In this document: one piece after another, positions 8,482 to 16,697 of the stretch
Position numbering within the stretch: the first letter of the stretch is position 1
Layout of the letters: each line of letters starts with the position of its first letter
DNA from: Xenorhabdus hominickii
Lineage (GTDB): Bacteria; Pseudomonadota; Gammaproteobacteria; Enterobacterales; Enterobacteriaceae
Direction: 5' to 3'
DNA: 39,592 nt
Assembly: GCF_002632725.1 (NCBI RefSeq)
Contig: NZ_NJAI01000001.1
Span: 1,207,227-1,246,818, forward strand
Position numbers and translations under genes: made by a program
Notes under the pieces: model-generated
What the model saw: only the letters and a program-made list of their open reading frames with translations
Databases searched by the model: none
Told to the model about the DNA's origin: nothing

Positions 8482-10270
8482 TCGCCTGCTCCTTCTGTTT
8501 TTTCTCTTGTGCCGCTGCTTCTCCACCATATACCCGCTTCGCCGGTTGAGATTTAGTGATCTTCACATCACTGTATTCCAAACGGGGGGCACCTTCCAGA
8601 TTATAGAAAGCCAGAGTATGTTTCAGGAAATTTGCGTCGTCGCGTTCGGTACAGCTTTCATCAAGACGCTGGTGGGCACCACGTGATTCTTTGCGGTTCA
8701 TGGCAGAATGCGCCATACACTCAGCGACATCCAAACTAAATCCCAGCTCGATGGTGTAGAGCAAATCAGTATTGAATACACTGGAACGGTCGGTAATTTC
8801 GATATGTTTGAAACGTTCTTTCAATTCGGCAATTTTGTCGATGGTTTTCTGCATCAGCTCAGGTGTGCGGTAAATACCACAGCCTTCTTCCATTGACGTT
8901 CCCAGTTCATCACGGATTTTCGCCCAATTCTCGCTGCCTTTCTGGTTCAGTAATTTATTGAATTTATCTTCGATGTCACGGGATTGGGCATTCAGTGCAC
9001 TGTCATTGGCGGGTTGTACTTCCTGAATATGTTTGACGGCTTCTTCACCAGCCAGACGACCAAAGACAACCAATTCAGCCAAAGAGTTAGATCCAAGACG
9101 GTTTGCGCCATGCAAGCCAACGGAAGAGCACTCTCCAATGGCGAATAGCCCTTTGATACGGGTTTCACACTGTTGATTGGTTTCGATTCCACCCATGGTG
9201 TAATGCGCGGTTGGTCGAACAGGGATCGGTTCTTTGACCGGATCGACGCCAACATAGGCTTTTGCCAGCTCACAGATAAATGGCAAACGTTCGAGCAGTT
9301 TTTTCTCACCCAAATGGCGTAGATCAAGATGAACCACATCACCACGAGGAGTAGCGATAGTACGGCCAGCCTGCCATTCATGCCAGAAAGCCTGAGAAAC
9401 TTTATCCCGTGGCCCCAATTCCATGTATTTATTTTCTGGTTGACCAAGAGGTGTTTCTGGCCCCATTCCATAATCCTGTAGATAGCGGTAGCCATCTTTG
9501 TTGACCAGAATACCGCCTTCACCACGGCAGCCCTCGGTCATCAAAATCCCTGATCCTGGCAAACCTGTTGGGTGATATTGCACAAATTCCATATCGCGCA
9601 ATGGTACACCGTGGCGGAGTGCCATACCCATTCCATCACCGGTAACAATACCGCCATTGGTATTGTAACGATATACGCGTCCGGCCCCGCCGGTTGCCAT
9701 AATGACTGCATTCGCGCGGATCTGAACTTTTGTGCCTTCCATCATGTTCAGAGCAACCAAACCGCGCGCTTGTCCTTCGTCTACCAGAATATCGAGCACA
9801 AAGTGCTCATCGAAACGCTGAATTTGGGGATATTTAAGAGAGGCTTGGAACAGAGTATGCAACATATGGAAGCCGGTTTTATCTGCGGCAAACCATGTAC
9901 GTTCAATTTTCATGCCACCGAAACGACGTACGTTCACGGAGCCATCTTCCTTACGGCTCCACGGGCAGCCCCACTGTTCCAGTTGGATCATTTCTGTCGG
10001 GCAGTGTTTGACGAAATATTCAACCACATCTTGTTCACACAACCAGTCACCACCGGACACCGTATCGTTGAAATGAAAATCATAGGAATCGTGCGACTGA
10101 GTGACTGCTGCTGAGCCACCTTCTGCGGCCACAGTGTGGCTACGCATGGGATAAACTTTTGATATCAGCGCAATATTGAGATTGGGGTTAGCTTCAGCAG
10201 CCGCGATTGCTGCTCGTAAACCTGCACCACCCGCCCCAATAATTGCCAGATCAGTATTGAAAGTTTTCAC
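8474..10270 (-). CDS. frdA: Fumarate reductase flavoprotein catalytic subunit A
   Basis: This 598-residue enzyme reduces fumarate to succinate during anaerobic respiration on the cytosolic face of the inner membrane. The FAD dinucleotide fold is at residues 8-30 ([20 protein letters not shown]), the covalent flavin histidine is His45 ([11 protein letters not shown]), and the active-site region reads [20 protein letters not shown]. It is near full identity to the enteric FrdA (602 residues). It is first in frdABCD, transcribed away from the spacer that separates it from epmA. In E. coli this operon is induced by FNR without oxygen; I looked for a convincing FNR site here but did not find one by eye. 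Confidence 0.98.
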   Translation of the reverse strand: MKTFNTDLAIIGAGGAGLRAAIAAAEANPNLNIALISKVYPMRSHTVAAEGGSAAVTQSHDSYDFHFNDTVSGGDWLCEQDVVEYFVKHCPTEMIQLEQWGCPWSRKEDGSVNVRRFGGMKIERTWFAADKTGFHMLHTLFQASLKYPQIQRFDEHFVLDILVDEGQARGLVALNMMEGTKVQIRANAVIMATGGAGRVYRYNTNGGIVTGDGMGMALRHGVPLRDMEFVQYHPTGLPGSGILMTEGCRGEGGILVNKDGYRYLQDYGMGPETPLGQPENKYMELGPRDKVSQAFWHEWQAGRTIATPRGDVVHLDLRHLGEKKLLERLPFICELAKAYVGVDPVKEPIPVRPTAHYTMGGIETNQQCETRIKGLFAIGECSSVGLHGANRLGSNSLAELVVFGRLAGEEAVKHIQEVQPANDSALNAQSRDIEDKFNKLLNQKGSENWAKIRDELGTSMEEGCGIYRTPELMQKTIDKIAELKERFKHIEITDRSSVFNTDLLYTIELGFSLDVAECMAHSAMNRKESRGAHQRLDESCTERDDANFLKHTLAFYNLEGAPRLEYSDVKITKSQPAKRVYGGEAAAQEKKQKEQANG

Positions 10271-11161
10271 TGCATTTCTCCATTGTTCAAGTGAATCATC
10301 AAGTGAAATTAATAAATTTACGTCAGAAGACCCAATGCATTATCACTCGTCACTTTCTTTATCCTTGCTATCTATGCAGCGACATTTTTTCTTGTTTGAC
10401 AGAGTGTTATCGGTAAATCTTTTGTACCTTAATGAATTAGGAACATTATCCTTTACTTTTTATGTGGTTTAATTATAACGGATTGTGGAAAGGGTAAACT
10501 TGATATGGATGCGGGTTTTGCAGGGTTTTACTGATAAAATATGATCTTGTGCATGTTTTAACCTATTTGAAAATTACGTGCCAATATGAAGATAACTTCA
10601 TCATTTTGGTTTATATAAAATGTAGTGTATATAAAAAAATATTAAATTAATTAATTCGTATAACGGTGATGTCTTTTATTATAAAGAAATTCATCTAATT
10701 AATATGTGAATTAAATAATATTTATTGATAAGTTAATAGGTTAATAAATATCTGGTGATTACTGTGTTTGCCGATTGATTTTTATAGATAAAAATAAAAA
10801 TATGGCATGAGTATTAAAAAGGGGTAATTGTTTCCATTATTAATTTAATAGCCTAAAAATAAGATTTAATATCACGAATTATTTTTTGACAAAATAGTGT
10901 TTCCTGACTAACTTTTATATGTCTCTAATAGGTTTTCAGTTGTACCATAGTGGTAAGTGAATAACCTAAAATAACATAAATAATTATGTGGATTGGAGAG
11001 AGTTACACCAGTAATAAACTGAATTAACTTTTATTTATCTTATTGATTAATAGTAATATTTAATATATTGCTATGGTGCTTGATTTAAATGCTGATATCT
11101 ATGTGGCAATCCTTTGTCTGTTTGTGTTTTTATATGAAAAATCTTTTTAAGGAGTATTGTT
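10271..11161. other. Long AT-rich spacer between frdA and a small unknown gene
   Basis: This stretch of 891 bp should contain the frdA promoter near 10271-10500 and, toward 11161, the promoter of the small gene. The middle part (10600-11100) is extremely AT-rich with no believable gene. In E. coli the frdA-epmA spacer is much shorter, so the extra DNA probably arrived with the small gene. A rightward promoter candidate is annotated separately. No RNA gene was recognised. Confidence 0.6.
10886..10914 (+). promoter_or_regulatory. Candidate sigma-70 promoter for the small gene at 11162
   Basis: A perfect -35 TTGACA at 10886-10891 is followed after 17 bp by TAACTT at 10909-10914, which is a weak -10. 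If used, the transcript would have a leader of about 240 bases before the gene at 11162. Confidence 0.3.
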
Positions 11162-11470
11162 ATGAGTAGTGATCAATCTTATTCTTTAAATGAAATTGAA
11201 TATTATGGAAATGTAGAAATAATAGAATTGGAAACTTATCCCAGATTTGAAGCAACCTCAACTAATAATGTTAAAGTAACATTTAAAGATACTGAAGAAG
11301 AAGTATATACTGATTTTTATTTAGTAAGTCCTGACAAGCAAATAGAAGGAGTAGGGTTATACACAACATTATTGTTAGCTCTAATTCACCAGAGAAAGGT
11401 GTCACTGAAAACCAATGGATTTGTGGGGAAGCATCAGGAAAGATACATTGCAGGTGTTATCATCATATGA
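11162..11470 (+). CDS. Small protein of unknown function
   Basis: I do not recognise this 102-residue protein. The ATG has a strong Shine-Dalgarno, AAGGAG at 11149-11154, and the frame is much more AT-rich than its neighbours. It is acidic in the first half (NEIEYYGNVEIIELETYP, then KDTEEEVYTDF), has a conserved-looking hydrophobic stretch GLYTTLLLALIHQRKVSL, and ends in the beta-like AGVIII. There is no signal peptide or membrane helix. The pattern of a beta-rich N-part, one helix with a short LLLAL core, then strands is loosely reminiscent of small OB-fold proteins such as toxin B-subunits, but that is only an impression. It sits between frdA and epmA, genes that are direct neighbours in E. 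coli, so it is probably an acquired accessory gene. Confidence 0.65.
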   Translation: MSSDQSYSLNEIEYYGNVEIIELETYPRFEATSTNNVKVTFKDTEEEVYTDFYLVSPDKQIEGVGLYTTLLLALIHQRKVSLKTNGFVGKHQERYIAGVIII

Positions 11471-11481
11471 TGAATAATTAA

Positions 11482-11516
11482 TTTTTTATCAACGTGCAGC
11501 TAAAAAGTGTTGTAAA
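11482..11516 (+). repeat. Dispersed repeat, copy 1 (TATCAAC...GTTGTAAAA)
   Basis: The 15-base string TTTTTTATCAACGTG at 11482-11496 recurs exactly at 37569-37583. Both copies also contain GTGTTGTAAAA, immediately fused in the second copy and 13 bases further on in this one. The ends can pair imperfectly (TTTTATCAAC with GTTGTAAAA), so this copy may act as a terminator for the small gene that ends at 11470. Confidence 0.45.
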
Positions 11517-11644
11517 AGAATTTACTTGAGTATAGATATGGATATCTATATTTCTCAGTATAAATAAAGTGAAGGCAATGATTTGTCTGGTGGGCTTGAT
11601 GCGGGTAAACTGCGCGTTTTGTTTTATTTTGGAGTCATAGGAAT

Positions 11645-12622
11645 ATGAACGAAGTCGCGGATTGGCAGCCAAGTGCCCCTATCGCCAATTTATTGAAAAG
11701 GGCGGAGATTCTAGCAGAAATACGGCGCTTTTTCGCAGAACGTGGGGTGCTGGAAGTTGAAACACCCGCGATGAGTCAAGCGACCATCACCGACGTCCAT
11801 CTGGTTCCCTTCCAGACGCGCTTTGTCGGGCCGGGAGCGGCGGATGGTTTGACTTTGTACCTGATGACGAGCCCTGAATACCACATGAAGCGTCTGTTGG
11901 CGGCTGGAAGTGGTTCCATTTATCAGATGGGGAAAAGTTTCCGTAATGAGGAAGCGGGGCGTCATCACAACCCTGAGTTCACCATGCTGGAATGGTATCG
12001 GCCACATTACGACATGTACCGCCTGATGAATGAAGTGGATGATTTATTGCAGCAGATCTTGGATTGTGAAAGTGCTGAATCACTTTCTTACCAACAAGCA
12101 TTTATTCGGTATCTGGAAGCCGATCCCCTTACTGCAAGCAAAGAGAAATTGCGTGAAGTGGCTGCAAAACTGGATCTGAGCAATATCGCTGATCACGAAG
12201 AAGATCGGGATACTTTGCTGCAACTGCTCTTTACTATGGGAGTGGAGCCTCATATCGGCATTGAGAAACCGACATTTATCTATCATTTTCCGGCATCCCA
12301 AGCGGCTTTGGCAGAAATCAGTAAAGAAGATCATCGTGTTGCCCAGCGCTTTGAAGTGTATTTCAAGGGTATGGAATTGGCGAATGGCTTCCGTGAACTC
12401 ACGGATAGCTCGGAGCAACGACTGCGTTTCGAACAGGATAATCGTAAACGTGAAACGATGGGACTGCCTGTTCAGCCGATTGATGAATATTTGCTTCAAG
12501 CATTGGCATATGGGATGCCTGAATGTGCGGGAGTCGCTTTGGGGGTTGATCGTTTGATTATGCTGGCATTGGGGGCAGAAAGGATCAGTGAAGTGATCGC
12601 ATTCCCAGTGGGAATTTCCTGA
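11645..12622 (+). CDS. epmA: Elongation factor P--(R)-beta-lysine ligase
   Basis: This 325-residue protein, exactly the E. coli EpmA length, is a paralogue of the class II lysyl-tRNA synthetase catalytic core without the anticodon-binding domain. Class II motifs are clear: [11 protein letters not shown] (motif 1), [23 protein letters not shown] (motif 2, split here as [17 protein letters not shown] and TMLEWY), and [15 protein letters not shown] (motif 3). It attaches (R)-beta-lysine, made by EpmB, to a lysine of EF-P, helping ribosomes through polyproline stretches. The ATG has GGAG at 11631-11634. It is divergent from frdA, as in E. coli, apart from the inserted small gene. Confidence 0.97.
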   Translation: MNEVADWQPSAPIANLLKRAEILAEIRRFFAERGVLEVETPAMSQATITDVHLVPFQTRFVGPGAADGLTLYLMTSPEYHMKRLLAAGSGSIYQMGKSFRNEEAGRHHNPEFTMLEWYRPHYDMYRLMNEVDDLLQQILDCESAESLSYQQAFIRYLEADPLTASKEKLREVAAKLDLSNIADHEEDRDTLLQLLFTMGVEPHIGIEKPTFIYHFPASQAALAEISKEDHRVAQRFEVYFKGMELANGFRELTDSSEQRLRFEQDNRKRETMGLPVQPIDEYLLQALAYGMPECAGVALGVDRLIMLALGAERISEVIAFPVGIS

Positions 12623-12666
12623 TGTGAAGCGATGAATCGCATAGTTTTAATCTGATGTTGAACAAT

Positions 12667-12693
12667 AAAGGGGACAACTTAAATGTCCCCTTT
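12667..12693. terminator. Convergent terminator between epmA and glpQ
   Basis: A perfect 9-bp stem, AAAGGGGAC with GTCCCCTTT, encloses a nine-base loop. It is located 44 bp after epmA and 16 bp beyond the glpQ stop, so it can serve both convergent genes. Confidence 0.75.
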
Positions 12694-12709
12694 ATGATTT
12701 GTACTAAAC

Positions 12710-13786
12710 TTATTTATGCTCGTGATGTTCTTCCAAGAACTTCACCGCTAAATCAGGGAAATCGGTGAATGCGCCATCGACATCGGCTTTGTCGAAAACG
12801 ATATCAAACAATTGCTTGCCGCTGGTGGCATATTTGGGCAGTTGATCGATACGGATAGTGTACGGATGTACCGCCAAATGACTGGCGTGTGCTTCTTTCA
12901 CCATGCCGGTTAACTTGATGTTGTCCGGTGTAGAATCATTGTCGATAAGCATATGGTAATCAGGGCCAATGCCATCAGCATATTGCGCCACTTCTTTCAT
13001 AGCACCCGGTTTAAACATCCAGTCATAACTATAATTTTGCCATGTGCCATCGGATTTTTGTTCGTAGGTTTCGTTCCAGTCGGTGTAAGCGATAAGCTGA
13101 ATCAGTTTCAGATCCATTCCCAGTTTCGGCTCCAGCTCATTTTTGATGCGTTTCAGTTCATTGGCATCAAAACATTGCAGATAGACTTTGTCGCTTTTTT
13201 TGGTGTAACCATATTGTTTCAGAACTTCCAATACCTTGGTGGTAATATCCTTACCTTCTTGGCGATGGAACCACGGAGCCTTGATTTCAGGGTAGATACC
13301 AATATTTTTGCCAGTGGATTTGTTGAGTCCCTGAATAAACTCCAGCTCTTCCTGGAAGGTATGAATGCGGAAATCCGATTTTCCCATTGGGAAACGGTTT
13401 GAATAGCTTTGTTCTTTTTTACCATCCTTGATATCAAAGCCTTCGGTAAATTTCAGCGATTTGATTTCTGGTAAGGTGAAGTCAATGGCATAGTAGCGGC
13501 CATCGGCACGTGCACGGTTTGGAAAACGTTCTGCGACATCCGTTACGCGGTCGAGATAATGGTCATGCAATACGACCAATTCATTATCTTTGGTCATGAC
13601 CAGATCTTGTTCGAGGTAATCAGCGCCCTGTGCATAGGCCATGGCTTTAGCTGGCAGGGTGTGCTCAGGTAGATAACCACTGGCCCCACGATGGGCGATA
13701 ACAATCTTATCTTCTGCGTGTGCAATACCTGACATCGATGATGCTAACAGAATGCCTGCCATGATTGCTTTTATAGGGGTCTGCAT
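12710..13786 (-). CDS. glpQ: Periplasmic glycerophosphodiester phosphodiesterase
   Basis: This 358-residue protein, the same length as E. coli GlpQ, has a signal peptide (MQTPIKAIMAGILLASSMSG, cleavage probably after IAHA at residue 24). The GDPD catalytic signature follows directly: IVIAHRGASGYLPEHT with the acid HRG motif, then DYLEQDLVMTKD and VVLHDHYLDRVT. It cleaves deacylated phospholipid head groups to glycerol-3-phosphate and an alcohol in the periplasm, feeding the GlpT antiporter. In E. coli glpT and glpQ are nearly contiguous; here 574 bp separate them, so glpQ may have its own promoter. Confidence 0.97.
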   Translation of the reverse strand: MQTPIKAIMAGILLASSMSGIAHAEDKIVIAHRGASGYLPEHTLPAKAMAYAQGADYLEQDLVMTKDNELVVLHDHYLDRVTDVAERFPNRARADGRYYAIDFTLPEIKSLKFTEGFDIKDGKKEQSYSNRFPMGKSDFRIHTFQEELEFIQGLNKSTGKNIGIYPEIKAPWFHRQEGKDITTKVLEVLKQYGYTKKSDKVYLQCFDANELKRIKNELEPKLGMDLKLIQLIAYTDWNETYEQKSDGTWQNYSYDWMFKPGAMKEVAQYADGIGPDYHMLIDNDSTPDNIKLTGMVKEAHASHLAVHPYTIRIDQLPKYATSGKQLFDIVFDKADVDGAFTDFPDLAVKFLEEHHEHK

Positions 13787-14360
13787 TGGGATTCTCCATT
13801 TATGGTAATAAAGAACTGTAATAGAAAATTGTGGTAAAAATATTAAATAAAATTGATGTTATTTATTTTTTAGTTTTTTGGCAGAAGTCAGTTATTGTTT
13901 CGTGCCGTTTTATAGAAAAAAATAAATTAACACAATACCCTTCATCAATTTTATTCGTATCTTGTCACATTTTTATGACAGTGAAGCTGATTATCTAAAC
14001 TTATTACTTATATTTTTTAGGGTTTAATACAATATAGCGTTCGACAGATAACGAAGGATGACATTGATTTTATTGACATGTTTATCATTCTTTTTGCTTC
14101 ATAAAATAGCCGGGATTTAAATCATTTAAAAATTATCAAGTTAAAATGGATATGATGGAAAATCCATAATTCTTGTTATCTGATAGTAGAATAATATAAA
14201 CAATAGAGCTTGTTATGAGTTAAATCGGTAGAACTTAGTAAATGGTAAATGATGCTGAAAAAATTGAATATGATTTTTTTACCCATTAACCGCAGCATTA
14301 AAAACAATACTGCGGTTAATTATGCATAATTATTACTGTGTTAGAATGGTAATTCACTGA
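13787..14360. other. Enlarged glpT-glpQ spacer
   Basis: This 574-bp AT-rich gap between glpT and glpQ has no believable gene. Near its distal end it holds the hairpin annotated at 14285-14320. A dyad TGTCA/TGACA spans 13975-13992 or so, resembling a degenerate CRP-type palindrome that could control a glpQ-specific promoter. Otherwise I see nothing in it. Confidence 0.5.
14285..14320 (-). terminator. Hairpin downstream of glpT
   Basis: A perfect 11-bp stem, ATTAACCGCAG with CTGCGGTTAAT, has a 14-base loop. On the glpT strand it is followed by GGG and an A run rather than T residues, so it may slow decay of the glpT message or terminate weakly rather than be a standard terminator. Confidence 0.5.
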
Positions 14361-15710
14361 TTAGCTATTGCGAGCAATTTCCTGCTTGTGTTTATTTTCA
14401 CTTAACATGACAAACAGAAGCAAAATGACGGCTAATACGCTACCACCGATCATAATCATAAAGCCACCATCCCAGCCGGTGAAGTCAACGGTGTAACCGA
14501 CGATGGCACTGGCTGCCACTGAACCGCCTAAATAGCCAAACAAACCAGTAAAGCCTGCTGCTGTTCCGGCTGCTTTTTTCGGTGCCAGTTCAAGGGCGTG
14601 CAGACCAATCAGCATCACAGGGCCGTAAATCAGGAAGCCGATAACCAGCATACAAATCATATCGACATTCGGGTTACCTGCCGGGTTCATCCAGAATACG
14701 ACAGTGGCGATAGTGACCAGTACCATAAAGAATACACCAGTGGCACCACGGTTGCCTTTGAACACTTTGTCAGACATCCAGCCACACAGCAGCGTACCCG
14801 GAATACCCGCATACTCATACAGGAAGTAAGCCCAAGATGATTTATCCAGTGCAAAATGCTTCACTTCTCTCAAATAAGTTGGTGACCAGTCGAGGATACC
14901 GTAACGCAGCAAATAAACGAATACGTTGGCAATCGCGATCATCCACAGCAATTTGTTAGGCAGGACGTACTGCATGAAAATCTCTTTTGCAGTCAGTTCC
15001 TTTTCATCTTGTTCAGTATAATCAGGTGGATAGTCATTTTTGTACTCTTCGATTGGTGGCAAACCACAAGATTGTGGCGTATCACGCATCAAAGCGAAGA
15101 TGATTAACGCAACCAGTATGGCCGCGAATGCAGGCATATAAAGTGCGGCTTTCCAGTCATTGAACCACGCCATACCCAGCAAGAACAGCAGTGGAGGTAA
15201 ACCACCACCAACGTTATGGGCACAGTTCCAGATAGAAACTATTCCACCACGCTCTTTTTGTGACCACCAATGAACCATAGTACGGCCACAAGGAGGCCAT
15301 CCCATGCCTTGGAACCAGCCACACAAGAACAACAGGACAAACATAATAGCAATGCTTGATGTTGCCCATGGTACAAAGCCCATAAACAGCATCACGGCAG
15401 CTGCGAGTATCAAGCCAGCAGGCAGGAAAACACGGGGATTTGAACGGTCAGAGATGGAACCCATAATGAATTTTGAGAAACCATATGCGATTGAAATCCC
15501 AGATAAGGCAAAACCGAGGTCACCTCTGGAAAAACCTTGTTCTACTAAATAAGGCATTGCCAGAGCGAAGTTTTTCCTTACCAGATAATAGGCGGCATAG
15601 CCAAAGAAAATCCCCATAAAAATTTGCCAGCGCATACGACGATAGAAAGGATCTATTTCTTGCTCAGGCAACCGAGCCTTATGAGGCGCCGGCTTAAAAA
15701 TACTTAACAT
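14361..15710 (-). CDS. glpT: Glycerol-3-phosphate:phosphate antiporter
   Basis: This 449-residue major-facilitator protein with twelve membrane helices is almost identical to E. coli GlpT (452 residues). It imports glycerol-3-phosphate in exchange for phosphate and is also the entry route of fosfomycin. The start at 15710 ([20 protein letters not shown]) matches E. coli exactly and has GGAGAC seven bases upstream; an ATG 13 codons further upstream would add a non-homologous extension. Typical segments include [20 protein letters not shown] and [18 protein letters not shown]. It would supply the product of GlpQ, next on the same strand. Confidence 0.98.
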   Translation of the reverse strand: MLSIFKPAPHKARLPEQEIDPFYRRMRWQIFMGIFFGYAAYYLVRKNFALAMPYLVEQGFSRGDLGFALSGISIAYGFSKFIMGSISDRSNPRVFLPAGLILAAAVMLFMGFVPWATSSIAIMFVLLFLCGWFQGMGWPPCGRTMVHWWSQKERGGIVSIWNCAHNVGGGLPPLLFLLGMAWFNDWKAALYMPAFAAILVALIIFALMRDTPQSCGLPPIEEYKNDYPPDYTEQDEKELTAKEIFMQYVLPNKLLWMIAIANVFVYLLRYGILDWSPTYLREVKHFALDKSSWAYFLYEYAGIPGTLLCGWMSDKVFKGNRGATGVFFMVLVTIATVVFWMNPAGNPNVDMICMLVIGFLIYGPVMLIGLHALELAPKKAAGTAAGFTGLFGYLGGSVAASAIVGYTVDFTGWDGGFMIMIGGSVLAVILLLFVMLSENKHKQEIARNS

Positions 15711-15931
15711 ATTTGTCTCCACGTGGCTTCTGTATGAGCGAATCACCACCGATGAGCAGTGATAGTATTAAACGAAAAAATTCAAACTAATTATTTTCTA
15801 TATCGAATGTAATATTAGCTAAAACAGTCTAATGCAACTGTGAGGTATCGCTAACATATAGATATAATTTCGCAAAGACGTTAATTTTGAGCGATTTAGC
15901 AAATTATTAAAATAAATATTCTTCATATTAT

Positions 15932-15947
15932 CGTGATGTTTGTCACA
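15932..15947. promoter_or_regulatory. Candidate CRP-binding site upstream of glpT
   Basis: CGTGATGTTTGTCACA matches the CRP consensus TGTGA-N6-TCACA at nine of ten core positions and lies about 220 bp upstream of the glpT start. E. coli glpTQ is CRP-activated, so this fits family knowledge. The same site could also affect the divergent NRPS operon. Confidence 0.6.
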
Positions 15948-15983
15948 ATAAATTGTTTGTTGTGCTGATTTTGTGTGTTTTAA

Positions 15984-16012
15984 GTTCGTTTTTGTTCTTT
16001 ATCACACAAAAA
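15984..16012 (+). repeat. 29-bp direct repeat flanking the NRPS operon, left copy
   Basis: This segment, with the core TCGTTTTTGTTC, matches 20150-20178 at 26 of 29 positions in the same orientation. Each copy also has TTTTTGT and ACAAAAA arms that could pair. The two copies bracket the NRPS-MbtH operon, about 4.2 kb apart. Confidence 0.6.
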
Positions 16013-16057
16013 CTTATTATCAGGGAAATTTTTTTACCATCGTAACCATTTAAATGT

Positions 16058-16085
16058 ATAAATATAACCCGCATAAATATAACCC
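16058..16085 (+). repeat. Tandem pair of a 13-bp sequence
   Basis: ATAAATATAACCC occurs at 16058-16070 and again at 16073-16085, a period of 15 bp, followed by a partial third ATATAAAT. It lies upstream of the NRPS gene and could be a regulator site or a slippage product. Confidence 0.5.
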
Positions 16086-16637
16086 TATATAAATGAGGAT
16101 TAATAAGCTTAGTTTAATAAAGGTAATTTAATACATTGGTAGTGATGTTTTTTTGTTGTGGCTTTAATGGGTAACGTCATTTAAATTCTAGTGAGTATTT
16201 AAAAGATGTATTTTGGATTTGTATTACTATTTACATGTGTGGCGTTTTTTATCACTCGATTACAAATAAAATGTTTGAAATTTAAATTCAAAATAATGGA
16301 TATTACTATAAATGGGTATTTATGATCATGAACGCGGTAACCATGTAGTCTTAGATAACCATTTATGAAGTAAATTATAATAATATCAATATGTTGTATG
16401 TAAATGATGACGGTTTGTATAGGCGTAATACACTCTGTTATCAATAAATGCTCTGATTTATATAAGTTGATTATTTAATTAATCAAAGATTACAAACTAA
16501 TACTAATTAATATATTTATTAAATTCGCATTAAATTTTTGCGATTTATTTTTATGATTCAGTTGATGTCAACATAAAGCATTCGAAAATGCTGAATGTAG
16601 GCTAAAGCTGAAATATAACGACTACTAGCATTCATGT

Positions 16638-16673
16638 CTCCATTCATCACCAAAAGTGATGAAACTAATGGAG
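16638..16673 (+). promoter_or_regulatory. Leader hairpin covering the ribosome-binding site before the NRPS gene
   Basis: CTCCATT (16638-16644) can pair with AATGGAG (16667-16673), and inside it CATCAC pairs with GTGATG, leaving a five-base loop CAAAA and a 3' bulge. The GGAG part of the 3' arm is the Shine-Dalgarno sequence for the ATG at 16680, so folding would hide it. This suggests translational control of the operon. Confidence 0.5.
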
Positions 16674-16679
16674 CTTAAA

Positions 16680-16697
16680 ATGAGAACATCATTATGA
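16680..16697 (+). CDS. Five-codon leader frame (MRTSL) overlapping the NRPS start
   Basis: ATG at 16680, preceded by GGAG seven bases upstream, opens a five-codon frame whose TGA stop overlaps the NRPS ATG (16694) in ATGA. The NRPS ATG has no good Shine-Dalgarno sequence at the right distance, so ribosomes may reach it by re-initiation. Alternatively the GGAG serves the NRPS start directly at a long spacing. Confidence 0.35.
   Translation: MRTSL

Larger units (their letters stand above)
15711..16693. other. Shared upstream region of glpT and the NRPS operon
   Basis: This 983-bp spacer contains no believable gene; the open frames in it are AT-rich noise. It holds a strong CRP-like site (15932-15947), one copy of a 29-bp repeat (15984-16012), a tandem 13-bp repeat (16058-16085), and the leader hairpin plus five-codon frame just before the NRPS gene. 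Both divergent transcription units must be driven from here. Confidence 0.6.

Noticed and set aside
8482..8529. N-terminal extension of FrdB
   Set aside because: Sixteen basic residues unlike any FrdB; they overlap the end of frdA, and the internal ATG matches the enteric start.
8992..9525. 177-codon minus-strand frame inside frdA
   Set aside because: Shadow of frdA in another frame; frdA itself is fully conserved across this region.
10271..10560. Possible FNR site for frdA
   Set aside because: Only a TTGAT half-site next to the start codon could be found; too weak and too close to the gene to annotate.
16199..16444. 81-codon minus-strand frame in the glpT-NRPS spacer
   Set aside because: Isoleucine-rich, AT-driven composition, no Shine-Dalgarno sequence and no similarity to any family I know.
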